NCBI GenBank assembly: GCA_001776775.1
Contig: MFDD01000002.1
Span: 120,661-157,173 of the forward strand
Reading direction: 5' to 3'
Length of the DNA: 36,513 nt
DNA from: Candidatus Daviesbacteria bacterium RIFCSPHIGHO2_02_FULL_43_12
Lineage (GTDB): Bacteria > Patescibacteriota > Microgenomatia > Daviesbacterales > UBA10151
Position numbers and translations under genes: made by a program. Shown here in pieces: positions 1 to 9,168 of this stretch (the first letter of the stretch is position 1; each line of letters begins with the position of its first letter). The notes beneath the pieces were generated by a model, which made no database searches, was not told the origin of the DNA, and worked only from the letters and a program-made list of their open reading frames with translations.

Positions 1-2
1 TA

Positions 3-833
3 CAAAAATTCTGGAAAAATGAGTTTGGTAGAGCTGGTGATTACCAAATTGTAAAAATGATTGCTGGAGTAACAGTCAGGATAGGCAGATTTTTGAACTC
101 AGAAGCAGCTAGAAGAATACTCGATCAACCCCACTCAACAATTAACTTTGCCGAGATTATGGATACCAAAAAGATTTTAATTTGCAACCTTTCTAAAGGA
201 AACCTAAGTGAAGATGTATCCCAGGTTTTAGGAACAACCATTATTACTAAAATTCAACTAGCTGCTATGAGAAGATCAAAAATTCCAGAAGAGACAAGAG
301 TACCATTTTTCCTATATGTTGATGAGTTTCAAAATTATGCGACTGAAAAATTTATCGAGATGTTGTCAGAAGCTAGAAAATATAGACTCTATCTTGTAAT
401 AGTTGAGCAGTCAATGTCGCAACAGAGTGAGCAAAGCTTAGTCAATAATATTTTAGCCAATGCCTCGATCATTGTTTGCTTTAGAACTGGAAATCCATTT
501 GATGAAAAAGTAATGCTTGGACAATTTACTAAATTTATCAATGAAGGAGAGATTATGAATCTACCCTGGTTTCACTTTTACATTAAGATCTATTCTCAAA
601 TGCCCCAAGAGCCGTTCTCTGGACAGACTATTCCCCTAACAGTCAAATATGATAAAACAAAAATTGACCGGATTACTAAAATGTCTCGGGAAAAGTATGG
701 AAATGAATATATAGCAAAGCATACTGTAAGTATTGAAGCAAAAGATGAAGATATGGATGCAGATAACCTAAAAACAAAGGGTAAAGATAGATTTAATACC
801 CAGCCAAAAACATCTTTACCCGAAGATGAATAG
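3..833 (+). CDS. VirD4/TraG-like type IV coupling ATPase, C-terminal part (5' truncated by window edge)
   Basis: Frame is open from base 3 (QKFWKNEFGRAGDYQIVKMIAG...) upstream of the listed ATG at 57; Walker-B-like FFLYVDEFQNY; TraM-recognition-like region KYRLYLVIVEQSMSQ...NILANASIIVCFRTG. Confidence 0.75.
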   Translation, partial: QKFWKNEFGRAGDYQIVKMIAGVTVRIGRFLNSEAARRILDQPHSTINFAEIMDTKKILICNLSKGNLSEDVSQVLGTTIITKIQLAAMRRSKIPEETRVPFFLYVDEFQNYATEKFIEMLSEARKYRLYLVIVEQSMSQQSEQSLVNNILANASIIVCFRTGNPFDEKVMLGQFTKFINEGEIMNLPWFHFYIKIYSQMPQEPFSGQTIPLTVKYDKTKIDRITKMSREKYGNEYIAKHTVSIEAKDEDMDADNLKTKGKDRFNTQPKTSLPEDE

Positions 834-846
834 GTTAAATATTGGG

Positions 847-860
847 TGGTACGCGTACCA
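847..860. repeat. 14-bp perfect palindrome TGGTACGCGTACCA
   Basis: Read directly; intergenic between coupling ATPase and replication-relaxation-like gene. Confidence 0.8.
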
Positions 861-913
861 GCTAAATTGAGGGTGATTTAAAGCTAATTTAATTAAAAGT
901 GCATCCTTATCTT

Positions 914-931
914 TCTTATATTAATATAAGA
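914..931. repeat. 18-bp perfect palindrome TCTTATATTAATATAAGA
   Basis: Read directly; same intergenic region. Confidence 0.8.
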
Positions 932-1025
932 GGAAGAAGTGTATAATCCTAACGATAGGTGAACTTACCTCTGCCTTAGTCTTCTGCCAACTGCCCAACT
1001 TAAACTATATCTGCTCCTTAATTTA

Positions 1026-1811
1026 ATGATACTTGAACCATTAACCAATCAACAAAAACACATTCCTAACTTTCTATATAAATTCCGCTTCATCAATACC
1101 AATCAATTCCAAAAACTCTTTAACCACAAAGAACCAAACACAGTACAAGACTGGCTTAAAGACTTAAAAGATAAAGGATACATCGTTAGTATGTATACAA
1201 GAAAAGTCAGGGGTGAAAATAACAAACCTGCTGTTTATTACCTGGCATCTAAAGCCCGTCATCTACTAAAAAATGAAGAGGGCATAGAACTTAAGGCCTT
1301 AAACTTAATCTATAAAGAAAAGAGGAGAACTAAAAAGTTTATAGATCACTCTTTAAACTTAGTTGATATCTGTTTATTTCTCCTGTCCCGAAAAGAGGCT
1401 GTTGAAGAGATTAAGTTTTTTACTAAAACAACTTTGACTGGTTATGATTATTTTCCAAAGCCTCACCCTGATGCCTATATTGTAGTTAAGGGCAAAAATA
1501 AAACTAAAAGATACTTCTTAGATTTATTTGATGACTACACGCCACCTTTTGTTTATAGAAATAGAGTTAAGCAATATTTAAAATACTCACAAGAAGGAGA
1601 GTGGGCAGTTAATACCAAAAATGCCCCATTTCCTAAAATCTTGTTTGTCTGCCCAAATGAATCGGCTAAAAAACATGTCTACTGGTATGGAAAAAGTGTT
1701 ATCGCAAAATCATTTGAGCAAGTTAAGTTACATGTCACAACAATAGACACGATTAAATTTGCCAACGCTGATACAAAGGTCTGGCAAGATGTAGAAGAAA
1801 TTGAAGATTAA
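1026..1811 (+). CDS. Replication-relaxation-like family protein (winged-helix N-terminus, PD-(D/E)xK-like segment)
   Basis: N-terminal FINTNQFQKLFN...VQDWLKDLKDKGYI wHTH-like segment; HPDAYIVVKGKNKTKRYFLDLFDD resembles the family core. Confidence 0.55.
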   Translation: MILEPLTNQQKHIPNFLYKFRFINTNQFQKLFNHKEPNTVQDWLKDLKDKGYIVSMYTRKVRGENNKPAVYYLASKARHLLKNEEGIELKALNLIYKEKRRTKKFIDHSLNLVDICLFLLSRKEAVEEIKFFTKTTLTGYDYFPKPHPDAYIVVKGKNKTKRYFLDLFDDYTPPFVYRNRVKQYLKYSQEGEWAVNTKNAPFPKILFVCPNESAKKHVYWYGKSVIAKSFEQVKLHVTTIDTIKFANADTKVWQDVEEIED

Positions 1812-1910
1812 TTATTCGAAGAATAGCGACTTGCCGAAGGCAAGTAATAGGTTGTTTGCAAACCTAGTTTCTACTTGACATAGAAGTCTTCTGATTGAGA
1901 TGATATAGAT

Positions 1911-2645
1911 ATGGATCAGCAATCTGAATTGCCACCTCAACAGCCTAAACCAGAACCACCAGCAAGTATGAGTGCTGAAGATTTGATACGACAATCTGGG
2001 CAGGAGACTCCAAAACAAGTCGAAAGCTTTGATGAGATTAAAGAATTGATGGAAGAAGCCCCTGCTGCATTAAGGAGTGGTAACGATACGTCTACCGCTC
2101 ATGCGGGCGAAGGGTCACAGAGAAGCACTAAAAAAGAGGATCGCTCTACGGAGTATGATTATCATGTTCCTGGCTCGGAAGGATTTTACGCAGATTTGAT
2201 GAGAGATTATCGAGTTCCTGCAGAAAGATTGAGACAACTAGTTGAGGAAGAGGGGGTAAAACCAGGTGATCTGCAAGATATTTTAGGCGCAAGACAAATA
2301 TTGACTATTAGAGAAAGCTCCACCGCAGAAGACGAAAAACAAAGACTAGATTCCGCAAGTTTAAGAGTACTGGTGGAGGGTTACCATGTCGTTGCCGGGA
2401 ATATAACTCAGTTTCAAAGGTTAGTTGAAGCTGCCAATAAGGGAATTAATAATACAGTTGACAATAAAAGTTACCGCTTTATGCCAGGTCAAGCAAGTAC
2501 GATCTTTACTGCTACTGTAGACAAATTTCTTGACGGTCAACTAAGAGTAGGATATGCACCACTAGCCCCAGATGTAAGAGGTTTGAAAGATTCTGCCAAG
2601 GCTGTTCAACAAAGCAAAAAAATAAATCCTACTGGACAATATTAG
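1911..2645 (+). CDS. hypothetical protein, proline/charged N-terminus
   Basis: 244-aa ORF co-directional with upstream mobilization-like genes; no recognised family. Confidence 0.55.
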   Translation: MDQQSELPPQQPKPEPPASMSAEDLIRQSGQETPKQVESFDEIKELMEEAPAALRSGNDTSTAHAGEGSQRSTKKEDRSTEYDYHVPGSEGFYADLMRDYRVPAERLRQLVEEEGVKPGDLQDILGARQILTIRESSTAEDEKQRLDSASLRVLVEGYHVVAGNITQFQRLVEAANKGINNTVDNKSYRFMPGQASTIFTATVDKFLDGQLRVGYAPLAPDVRGLKDSAKAVQQSKKINPTGQY

Positions 2646-2680
2646 CTTTACCTATAATTCAACTTACTGAACAAGTAAGA

Positions 2681-3526
2681 TTAGAATCTTCTTATATTTG
2701 GCAATTCAGCCTTAGACTTAGCAGAATTTCTAGCCCAAACGAACTCTACTTCTTTATCGTTTACCTTTAATTCATTACATGCTAGTACGCTAAGGAATCT
2801 GGCATATTCTAAAACAGTTAACCAATGATTTCCAGGATCACCTTTCACTTTTCTAAAGTCTTTTACCATACTATCCCACTCTGGTCTTCCTAATTGATAG
2901 TTCTGAAACTTATCTGGAAAGATTAGTTTAAAATCATGTGCTGTTTCTGCAAAATCCTTCCACTTGTCGCCAGACCTTTTTAAATGGTCAAGCCTATCTT
3001 CTGCTACTTGCGCACTACGAGGATTTAAATTAGCAAGTGGTTGCCAAATCTCATAAGCGTATCGAAGATCCCCAGCTCGACCGAGATATCCTGTATGATC
3101 GTTGTCGTCTATCCGTTTTGTCATAAGAGGATCAAGCTCATTCCACAAACTAGGGAAGTATCTTAAATTTACTGTCCTCTCTGGAAAAAGAACCCGAGCA
3201 TATCGTAACATTTGTGTACAGAGGGAGAGTCCTTGTTCTCTTTTATCCTGTACCGCTTGTCTAGCTTGATCAAGATCAAGTTCGATCGCTTGCCATAAAG
3301 ACTCATCTAAATCCTGATGTATGTCTGAAGCAGGAAATAATAACTTAAGGTCTGCTGTAGTTGCTATTTTTATAAGCTCTATACGAGCTAAATTATCTCG
3401 TTTATCCTTATAACCGAAAAAATCCTCTACGGTAAATTCTTTAGCCGGGTCAAAGCGATAATCTGCTTGAGCAGGCTCAATTATTAAATCTTTAATATTT
3501 ATACCAGATTCTAATTTTACATCCAT
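2681..3526 (-). CDS. INIKDL/RKF-family paralog E (last gene of operon)
   Basis: MDVKLESGINIKDLIIEP... ...LPNIRRF; internal LLFP/VLFP/LIFP...W motifs. Confidence 0.8.
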   Translation of the reverse strand: MDVKLESGINIKDLIIEPAQADYRFDPAKEFTVEDFFGYKDKRDNLARIELIKIATTADLKLLFPASDIHQDLDESLWQAIELDLDQARQAVQDKREQGLSLCTQMLRYARVLFPERTVNLRYFPSLWNELDPLMTKRIDDNDHTGYLGRAGDLRYAYEIWQPLANLNPRSAQVAEDRLDHLKRSGDKWKDFAETAHDFKLIFPDKFQNYQLGRPEWDSMVKDFRKVKGDPGNHWLTVLEYARFLSVLACNELKVNDKEVEFVWARNSAKSKAELPNIRRF

Positions 3527-5628
3527 TAAAAACTTTTTCTTTTACCAACTTCTCGTTTTAGAAATTGCAAAACTGGCTCCAATATTTTATCCGGGTCTTT
3601 AGCTGCATGTCCAAAGACATTACCTTCACGATCTTTCAGTGGATCGATGTAGCTCTTAACAATACCTTCTGCTCCTGTTCCAATCCCAACTGCCATGAAA
3701 ACTACCTCTTTATCGTCCTCAATTTGTCGCATCAGGAGTCTAAGACCTTCTCTGTTTCCAGCACCATCTGTTAAAACAATCATAAGTTTAATAACATTAT
3801 TCCTGTTTAAGGTTAATTCCTCATAAACTTGAGAAATTGCCCCTGTTTCTTCAGTCCCACCGCCAACTTCTGAAACCCCCTCAATAATAGTCAGTTGTTT
3901 TTTATCATTAAGCGGTTCAGCTAGTCTTGTAACTCTTTCTGGCTGTGTAGAAAATTTGGTTACCCCAACCCTAAACGGTTGTTCACTTTCTGGGTTAAGT
4001 AATTGCTCTTCCTCCAAAGACTCCCTAACTCTTTTAAACGCCTCAGTAACTATAACCATCGTTTCTACAGATTTATCCAAAGGCCTACCGTACATAGAGC
4101 CAGAAGTGTCAACGATAAATTCCAGTTCCGTTTCCAAAAATTCTGGATTTCTCACCTCAATCATTCTTGTCTCAGGGTCGAGCTCACCTGAAATTAAGGC
4201 AGCAATAGTTTCAAATTCTAATCCTGGCACGACTTCACCCTCACGCCTTAAATATTCTAATCTTTTTCTTCTGTCATCTAAAAAAATATCTGCTAGAACT
4301 GCAGCTGTGGACTCAATTTCTAGTTTATATTTTTCCTTTATAGTTTCCCATTTCTCAATGGATTCTCGGCTTACTCCTAAAGCTTCTGCCATGCCTCTTT
4401 TTGCTCTTTCTTCATCTTGTCTTCTCAATTCTTCAGCCCTTCTCTTAATTGCTTCTAAACCTGACTCTTCTTCTGGTTCTCCTGGTTCAGAGGGCTCAGG
4501 CTTCTGTTCCTCGCCAGTTTGTCTTTTTTCAGCTGATTGTTTGATCTGTTGCAGCTTTTGATCTAATTCATTTTTTTCTTCTTCGGAAAGAGTTTGAGAT
4601 TCATATTCTTTTCCGGCTTCCTCTAATTGACTTAAGATTTGTTCTACTAATTGTTGTTCTTCTTCATCGGTTAGAGGCACAGCTCCCTCCCCACCAGACA
4701 TTGACTGCTCCTGTTCTTCCTGCTCTCCTTGTTGACCTGGTTGCTTTGGTTGTTTTTCTTGTTGTTTGTCTTGTTTTCTTTTCTCCAGTTCTTCTTCCAT
4801 CAACTTTATATACTCAGGTAAAAATACCTGTGTGTACGCATCGACTTTTCCTTGAATTGACTTTTTTCTATCTAGCGGAGCAGCAAAGGGGTTTTCAAAT
4901 TCCCTTCTACTCATAATTGCCTGTATAGCACCAGAATCAATGAATTTTTTGTATGCCTGATAAACACCTGGAGCCACCTTTTTCTCAACCTCTTTTTGTT
5001 CCAAATACCTACCTCTTAAAGTAATTTGGATTAACTGCTCAGGCATGGATAAATGCGTATAGTCATCCATTTCTCCTTTGGCTGATTGGAATTCTCTTAT
5101 TACTCTTTCAATACTAAAATAAGGTCTTCTGCCCATATAAGCCTCGTCCCAGATGTCGATCACACCGTTATTTAAGTGACTATTAATAGCTCTCCAAAAC
5201 TTTTCTTCAGCCCTTGGTGACGTTTTATATGGTGGAGGGACTAAATCCGGGTTTCCCATAATGGAAACTAATTTCCTTTGAAAATCAAGCACTTCCGGGG
5301 CATGATGACCTGCTTCGTGAAAGGCAAACCCTTGAATATCAGCTCTAGTCCAGGGTTGAATACCTAGTTCAGGTATACCAGTTCTTAAAAGTGGGTTAAA
5401 GTGAATTTCGCCTCCACCTTGTGGAAAGATGTAGGTAAAACCAGTTGAGAGTGTGCCAGTTTCGGTAAATTTCGCGGCCAAAGCAGGATCTTCTACTATT
5501 CTAAATCCCCCCGAAGCCCTAGAAATCATTTTTAAATGTTCCGGTCCAATAACTTCTTCAAATTGTAATGATTTCCTCTCTACGCCGGGCTGAGGGATTG
5601 GTGCGCTCTTATCTAGAAGTTCGGTCAT
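3526..5628 (-). CDS. VWA-domain protein with HExxH metallopeptidase-like motif
   Basis: MIDAS DTSGSMYG, later VLTDGAG; N-terminal FAFHEAGHHAPEVLDF; Q/E-rich linker; C-terminus KRKSF. Confidence 0.85.
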   Translation of the reverse strand: MTELLDKSAPIPQPGVERKSLQFEEVIGPEHLKMISRASGGFRIVEDPALAAKFTETGTLSTGFTYIFPQGGGEIHFNPLLRTGIPELGIQPWTRADIQGFAFHEAGHHAPEVLDFQRKLVSIMGNPDLVPPPYKTSPRAEEKFWRAINSHLNNGVIDIWDEAYMGRRPYFSIERVIREFQSAKGEMDDYTHLSMPEQLIQITLRGRYLEQKEVEKKVAPGVYQAYKKFIDSGAIQAIMSRREFENPFAAPLDRKKSIQGKVDAYTQVFLPEYIKLMEEELEKRKQDKQQEKQPKQPGQQGEQEEQEQSMSGGEGAVPLTDEEEQQLVEQILSQLEEAGKEYESQTLSEEEKNELDQKLQQIKQSAEKRQTGEEQKPEPSEPGEPEEESGLEAIKRRAEELRRQDEERAKRGMAEALGVSRESIEKWETIKEKYKLEIESTAAVLADIFLDDRRKRLEYLRREGEVVPGLEFETIAALISGELDPETRMIEVRNPEFLETELEFIVDTSGSMYGRPLDKSVETMVIVTEAFKRVRESLEEEQLLNPESEQPFRVGVTKFSTQPERVTRLAEPLNDKKQLTIIEGVSEVGGGTEETGAISQVYEELTLNRNNVIKLMIVLTDGAGNREGLRLLMRQIEDDKEVVFMAVGIGTGAEGIVKSYIDPLKDREGNVFGHAAKDPDKILEPVLQFLKREVGKRKSF

Positions 5629-5664
5629 GTTTACATTTTAGCTAAAATCTTAAGGGATTACTAA

Positions 5665-6570
5665 TCAGAACTTTCTAACATTCGGTAAAGTACGTTGTGG
5701 TTCTTCGAATGTTGGAGATGGCATTCTGAGTATCAAACCTGAATCAGCAACATCTACTTTATCAGCTGCAATGACTTTGGCACGGGCAGATAGCATAGTT
5801 ACCCAGAACCATTTTTCGTATTGTTTAATTCTGGATTCATCTGGATCATGAGCCCTTTTAACGGTGTCTCTAAGTTCTCCATTAATATTCCTCCATATTT
5901 CTGGGTCTAGTTTAAATTCTGTCTCCCATGCGTTTGGGAAGGCTACACGAGTAGCGGATAATACTCTAATTACATGACTCCAAGGTATGCGTTGGGGATC
6001 TCGGTGTAATAATCCTTGATAATACTTTTTAGATTCTGAAAGCCATTTCTCTTTGTCATTAGAACCTTGTAGTTTGTCTGGGAATATTATGCCAGTAGTA
6101 AGCAAGTCATCAAAGAAATATTGGACAGGATTCATTGTTTTATCTAACCCAAAATTAACATCCCAATTTCGTTTACGAACAATTTCCTGCCAAACTTCGT
6201 TAGTAGCATAAGTTGTTTTCGAGTACTGACCAGGAAAGAGAACATTGGCTATTGTGCCTTTGTTCATTTCGTCAATTATGCCTCCACGATAATATTGCTC
6301 AAATTTATCTTTTTCTAAATTCCCAATTGCTAGTTGTTGATATAGGTCTTCAGACAAAATCCTTAAATAAAATGCGGTGTTATAGAAGTTTGTAGATACA
6401 CTAGCATCTGCTTCTCTGGGGCGCCCTCTGTCTAACTGATTTCTTATCTTGTTCCAATCAGCTGTAGTGAGTGAGAACTCAGAAGTTACTTTTGCAGCAG
6501 TTCCTTCTTTGGGTGCTACTTCACTCAGATCCTTTATATTAATCGGTCTCTCAGCTAATGTTATATCCAT
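5665..6570 (-). CDS. INIKDL/RKF-family paralog D
   Basis: MDITLAERPINIKDLSE... ...TLPNVRKF. Confidence 0.8.
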   Translation of the reverse strand: MDITLAERPINIKDLSEVAPKEGTAAKVTSEFSLTTADWNKIRNQLDRGRPREADASVSTNFYNTAFYLRILSEDLYQQLAIGNLEKDKFEQYYRGGIIDEMNKGTIANVLFPGQYSKTTYATNEVWQEIVRKRNWDVNFGLDKTMNPVQYFFDDLLTTGIIFPDKLQGSNDKEKWLSESKKYYQGLLHRDPQRIPWSHVIRVLSATRVAFPNAWETEFKLDPEIWRNINGELRDTVKRAHDPDESRIKQYEKWFWVTMLSARAKVIAADKVDVADSGLILRMPSPTFEEPQRTLPNVRKF

Positions 6571-6571
6571 A

Positions 6572-7420
6572 TCAGAAATTTCTCGTAATCGGGAGTTGGT
6601 TACTAACTACTTTTGGCGCATTAGAAGCTAATTTAAACTCATTTGGAGTTGCTACTATGTCTCTGGCACGTAGTATTGAGATATCGGCTGCCATTCTTAA
6701 AATATGCATATAAGGTGTTAGTTTATCTGGTTCATTACGAGTTGCTGCTAGTCTGTTTTCAAAGTCTTGTTCAATATTCTTCCAGTCTTCCTTAGTTAGC
6801 TTAGCTTTACTTATCCTTTCAGGAAATGCTATTTTTATAGCTGAAGCTAAGGTCAACAATCCCTTCCATCTATCAGGTACCATTTCAAATTCGTACTCAT
6901 CCTTGTATGATTCTTCTAAGTAATCCCGTATTTCATTAACATCAGGGTTTTTGCGAACAATATCAGGATCGACGATTACAACATTTGTAACAAGATCAGA
7001 GGTATCCCAACGTCCTTTGCTATTTACTGCCGGACCAAACCAGTCGCCTACGAATTCCATGAGGTTATCTCTATCTGAGGGTGTGATTTGAATCCCTTTC
7101 AAAAGTTCGGAGGAAAGTAGCTTTAAACAAGCAACTCTTTCCAAAAAAGGTTCATAATGACCCTGTGATAATCTATCTTGTACATGATTTGTCCATACGA
7201 CGCTATCAAGGTAATCGAAATCTTTATCCGGATAAACTAGCAAAGCATCGATAACATAACCACTGGTAGTATAGTCATATCTCTTAACCTGATCTTTGAT
7301 TACTTGAAAATCACTATCACTAAATTTACTCCTTGGATCAAAGATTTCGTTGGGACTTGGTGGCATCTCAATACTTAAGTCCTTAATATTTATTGGTTTT
7401 TCGGTAAGTCCTATATCCAT
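6572..7420 (-). CDS. INIKDL/RKF-family paralog C
   Basis: MDIGLTEKPINIKDLSIE... ...NQLPITRNF; start moved to ATG at 7420 (listed ORF begins at a TTG, 7426). Confidence 0.8.
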   Translation of the reverse strand: MDIGLTEKPINIKDLSIEMPPSPNEIFDPRSKFSDSDFQVIKDQVKRYDYTTSGYVIDALLVYPDKDFDYLDSVVWTNHVQDRLSQGHYEPFLERVACLKLLSSELLKGIQITPSDRDNLMEFVGDWFGPAVNSKGRWDTSDLVTNVVIVDPDIVRKNPDVNEIRDYLEESYKDEYEFEMVPDRWKGLLTLASAIKIAFPERISKAKLTKEDWKNIEQDFENRLAATRNEPDKLTPYMHILRMAADISILRARDIVATPNEFKLASNAPKVVSNQLPITRNF

Positions 7421-7422
7421 AA

Positions 7423-8325
7423 TCAAAATTTCCTTAGGGTTGGTAAAGATGGTTTTGTCATGTCTGGGATCTTTGGAGAATCACCAGTAATAATTTCTAA
7501 ACCATTTGGTGTGATTCTAAGTTCTTTAGCGCTTAAGGCATGCATTTTTGCAGCAAGGGTAGCAAACATCCCAAAATCTGCTTCCGGTGGTAAGTTTTCT
7601 CTTCTCAGCTTTGCCAACTCTACCATCATTTTACTCCAGGCAGATGAACCTTCTTGAACTCTAAACTGTTCCCGTCTTGGCTCTATTCTGGATTCAGTTG
7701 GAAATAGTATTCGGCTACTAAATGATAAAAGGGCAAATTTGTAGATCTCTCCTTCATCAAGGGTCTTAACTCCAGTTCTAATACATCTCCTTTTAACCTC
7801 TTCGGTTAATTCAAGTTCGCTTTCTTTTTCAGGCACAAGTATTTTCATAGCCTGAGCTACCTCTAAAAAACGAAAGAACTGATTATCCGCATTAGACGAT
7901 TGCCAATCGACTTGTTCTCTATCAGTTTTAAGGGCATTTAGCATACCTGGCCATAAGCTATTTAGATCCATTTGATTCGCATTTTGAGGATATAGTAGTT
8001 TTAATTTCGCTAGGAATAATGTTAAATGTTGCCAACTTGATGGATCAGGAGTTAGTACAGTTTCTCGAGCGTGTCGATACATTATTGAGAAATGTTCTTG
8101 GCCGAGGCTTAATTGGTTTTTCCTGCTTGGAGCTAAAAGCAGCATATTTGTTGCCACACTGGTATAGAGATCCAAGTTTGGTTCGTTTCTGCTGTGTTCT
8201 AATAATCCTTTAAATCTATTCCAATCTCTTTCTGTCAAACCTAAAGGTAGTTCAGTCTTTCTTTCAGGTACTTCTAGCGATAAATCCTTGATGTTTATTG
8301 GAATTTCAGAAAGTTTGAGATCCAT
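7423..8325 (-). CDS. INIKDL/RKF-family paralog B
   Basis: MDLKLSEIPINIKDLSLE... ...SLPTLRKF. Confidence 0.8.
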   Translation of the reverse strand: MDLKLSEIPINIKDLSLEVPERKTELPLGLTERDWNRFKGLLEHSRNEPNLDLYTSVATNMLLLAPSRKNQLSLGQEHFSIMYRHARETVLTPDPSSWQHLTLFLAKLKLLYPQNANQMDLNSLWPGMLNALKTDREQVDWQSSNADNQFFRFLEVAQAMKILVPEKESELELTEEVKRRCIRTGVKTLDEGEIYKFALLSFSSRILFPTESRIEPRREQFRVQEGSSAWSKMMVELAKLRRENLPPEADFGMFATLAAKMHALSAKELRITPNGLEIITGDSPKIPDMTKPSLPTLRKF

Positions 8326-8327
8326 GA

Positions 8328-9158
8328 TTAGAATTTTCTAACTAGAGGTAAAACAACCTGTCTAGCATGAAAAGAATTTGAGCTTCTTGGAACATGTATT
8401 GCGGCTTCAGTAATCTGAAGGGGTGGTAGAGAAAGAAGCGCTAAGGTTGCTCCTAAAGAAGCAAAATTGACCCAATTCTTCTGTTGGCGATGACCTTCTA
8501 GTCTCTGCTTCATTGTATCCCATTCGGCAATATCAAGCGTGGGTACTGGATTGTTCTGTTCAAAAAGTACTTTTGCATTTAGAATTAATCCAACTACTGT
8601 AGCTAGCCCTGATGGATTTGCCCTTTTTTGTTGAATATCTTCAACCAGTTTCTCCTGTGCAGCGGGCCTTAGGGAAAGATCATCAAATAATGGATGCCCC
8701 AGAAGTTTTAGGTCATACAAAACTCGTGCTTTTGCCGCAGGATCCGAATCAAATAACGTTCTAAAAAAGTTCTTCATATTTTCGTAGTCATTAACATTAG
8801 GAAATTGCTCAGCAAACTTAGTTGGAGATAGCATCTTAACCTGGACTGCTTTTTCGGCTACTTGACTCCAACGGCTATTTCCTCTTTTTTGATTTATTAA
8901 TCCCATAATAGCGTCCCAATTTCTTTGATCAAAACTTGCAGTAGGATCTTGTTCGGGATCAAGAATTTTTATGTTAACGGCATGATTGAACAATGAAGAT
9001 GCGCCAGAACTACGATAGTTCTCAAGAGTATCTCGAATTCCTTGCCAGTCTGAAGGAAAAATGTCCTGTTTGGGATTAAAACCAGTTTCTCTTCTGGTCG
9101 GAATATCAATTGTTAAATCTTTAATGTTAATGGGTCTATCTACTAAGCCAATTTCCAT
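8328..9158 (-). CDS. INIKDL/RKF-family paralog A
   Basis: MEIGLVDRPINIKDLTID... ...VLPLVRKF; start revised from 9215 to ATG at 9158 to match paralogs and remove overlap with the upstream gene. Confidence 0.8.
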   Translation of the reverse strand: MEIGLVDRPINIKDLTIDIPTRRETGFNPKQDIFPSDWQGIRDTLENYRSSGASSLFNHAVNIKILDPEQDPTASFDQRNWDAIMGLINQKRGNSRWSQVAEKAVQVKMLSPTKFAEQFPNVNDYENMKNFFRTLFDSDPAAKARVLYDLKLLGHPLFDDLSLRPAAQEKLVEDIQQKRANPSGLATVVGLILNAKVLFEQNNPVPTLDIAEWDTMKQRLEGHRQQKNWVNFASLGATLALLSLPPLQITEAAIHVPRSSNSFHARQVVLPLVRKF

Positions 9159-9168
9159 AATAAATTTC

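Noticed and set aside
1812-2018. Minus-strand 68-aa ORF
   Set aside because: Overlaps the start of the plus-strand 1911 gene; no motif or start signal
2663-2679. Hairpin CTTACT-GAACA-AGTAAG between convergent genes
   Set aside because: Short stem without a T-tract; weak terminator evidence
3565-4916. Plus-strand ORFs 3565..3774, 3956..4561, 4003..4191, 4701..4916
   Set aside because: Antisense to the well-supported VWA gene, low-complexity composition, no motifs
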